From assembly GCF_019061145.1 (NCBI RefSeq), contig NZ_JAHQZS010000003.1, forward strand, positions 186,001-250,000: 64,000 bases of DNA. The letters run 5' to 3'. Source of the DNA: Anianabacter salinae. GTDB lineage: Bacteria > Pseudomonadota > Alphaproteobacteria > Rhodobacterales > Rhodobacteraceae. The notes beneath the pieces were generated by a model, which saw only the letters and a program-made list of their open reading frames with translations, searched no databases and was not told where the DNA came from. A program made the translations under genes and the position numbers. Positions within the stretch are counted from its first letter, which is position 1, and the number at the start of each line of letters is the position of its first letter. Of the stretch, positions 63,451-64,000 are shown in pieces.

Positions 63451-64000
63451 ATGGGCGCTTCCGTGTTATTGCTTGGCCTGCCGATCCTTGGCTCAATTGC
63501 AATCATTTTCGCACCTGCCGGAAACGACGGTCGTGGACCGCTTTGGACGGCTATTGCCGCTGCCGGAGTCGTGCTGGCCACAGCGCTGATCATGGCCCTG
63601 AGAATCGAAAGTGGAGCTGGGGTCCAATACGTCACCAATATCGCCTGGATAACCGAAATCGGCGTCCAGTTTCATATTGGTCTCGACGGGCTTACAGCGC
63701 TGATGACTTTGCTCACCGCCTTGTTGAGCGTCGCTGCACTGGTCGCTGTCCCCGGCACTATGGGGAAGGTAAACCGCCCGTTCCTTGTTTGGTTCTTGTT
63801 GCTGGAAGCCACGGTCATGGGGGTGTTTCTGGCGCGGGACTGGTTCCTGTTCTACCTTTTCTGGGAACTTGCCTTGATACCCATGTTCTTTCTCATCGGT
63901 GTTTGGGGCGGACAGCGGCGCGCGCGCGCTGCCTATTCGTTCTTTCTGTACACACTCGCGGGTTCGGTCGTGATGCTTATCGGACTCATGGCCGCTTATC
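63451..64000 (+). CDS. NuoM/MrpD-like proton-channel subunit (N-terminal part, cut by window edge)
   Basis: From the ATG at 63451, with GGAG seven nt upstream, 183 residues are open to the window end. The sequence shows an N-terminal helix, HIGLDGLTALMTLLTALLSV, then FYLFWELALIPMFFLIGVWGG and a final RARAAYSFFLYTLAGSVVMLIG, as in NuoM and related antiporter-like proteins of complex I and Mrp. The Glu of FWELALIP is the proton-channel Glu. It follows SulP by 78 bp and is not in a nuoA-N cluster here, so it is probably a separate module. Confidence 0.85.
   Translation, partial: MGASVLLLGLPILGSIAIIFAPAGNDGRGPLWTAIAAAGVVLATALIMALRIESGAGVQYVTNIAWITEIGVQFHIGLDGLTALMTLLTALLSVAALVAVPGTMGKVNRPFLVWFLLLEATVMGVFLARDWFLFYLFWELALIPMFFLIGVWGGQRRARAAYSFFLYTLAGSVVMLIGLMAAY

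Noticed and set aside
1-64000. CRISPR array or phage region
   Set aside because: No regularly spaced direct repeats of 25-40 bp and no phage structural or integrase genes were seen; only an IS3 fragment is present.

Overview
The window looks like a chromosomal segment of a marine-type Rhodobacteraceae (Roseobacter group, Alphaproteobacteria). Supporting signs are the high GC content, a SAM/SAH-type riboswitch in front of metK (a class known from Rhodobacterales), an Irr regulator divergent from fabA-fabB-fabI, and the gene orders aroA-cmk-rpsA-ihfB-lapA-trpF-trpB and phoH-ybeY-corC-lnt-metK.

Layout. 1-8.5 kb: the start of cobQ (cut by the left edge), a small membrane protein, ygfZ, a class V aminotransferase, DUF305, then a leftward operon DUF952-pyrD-arsC-dapA-like-aminotransferase. 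8.6-11.4 kb: a secreted 5'-nucleotidase, DUF1992 and an SRAP (YedK) protein. 11.5-20.8 kb: a leftward aromatic catabolism block, pobA-pcaD-pcaC-pcaH-pcaG-hydrolase-BKACE-pcaB, followed by a zinc alcohol dehydrogenase and an enolase-superfamily dehydratase. It takes 4-hydroxybenzoate through protocatechuate to beta-ketoadipate. No pcaIJ or pcaF is present, but a BKACE enzyme is, which suggests a different last step. 21.4-28.8 kb: a dehydratase/hydrolase/haloacid dehalogenase operon, an FKBP isomerase, irr, fabA-fabB-fabI and a serine hydrolase. 29.4-30.5 kb: an AT-richer islet with one unknown gene, flanked by a 10-bp direct repeat. 30.5-39.4 kb: miaB, two envelope proteins sharing a short motif, then phoH-ybeY-corC-lnt and riboswitch-metK. 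39.5-50 kb: surface glycan type enzymes, trmB, aroA-cmk-rpsA, ihfB, lapA, trpF and trpB. 50-60.5 kb: DUF2237, DUF2332, pth, rplY, an MFS transporter, an L-lactate dehydrogenase type flavoenzyme, a hydratase, trpA and ychF.

The right end (60.6-64 kb) differs from the rest: tRNA-Ser(GCT), an unannotated stretch, a truncated IS3-type transposase, a small membrane protein, a SulP anion transporter and, after it, a NuoM-like proton-channel subunit that runs off the window. It reads like the start of an island at a tRNA gene carrying a transporter plus complex-I-like module, and it is the best candidate for a less described system.

Two families of short intergenic repeats occur: three copies of a double hairpin (10268, 39448, 48615) and two copies of a hairpin plus conserved 29-mer directly 3' of pcaB and pcaD. 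A 60-nt two-stem structure sits between convergent genes at 11434-11493. No CRISPR array or rRNA was seen. Family names come from recognising motifs by eye; no database search was run.
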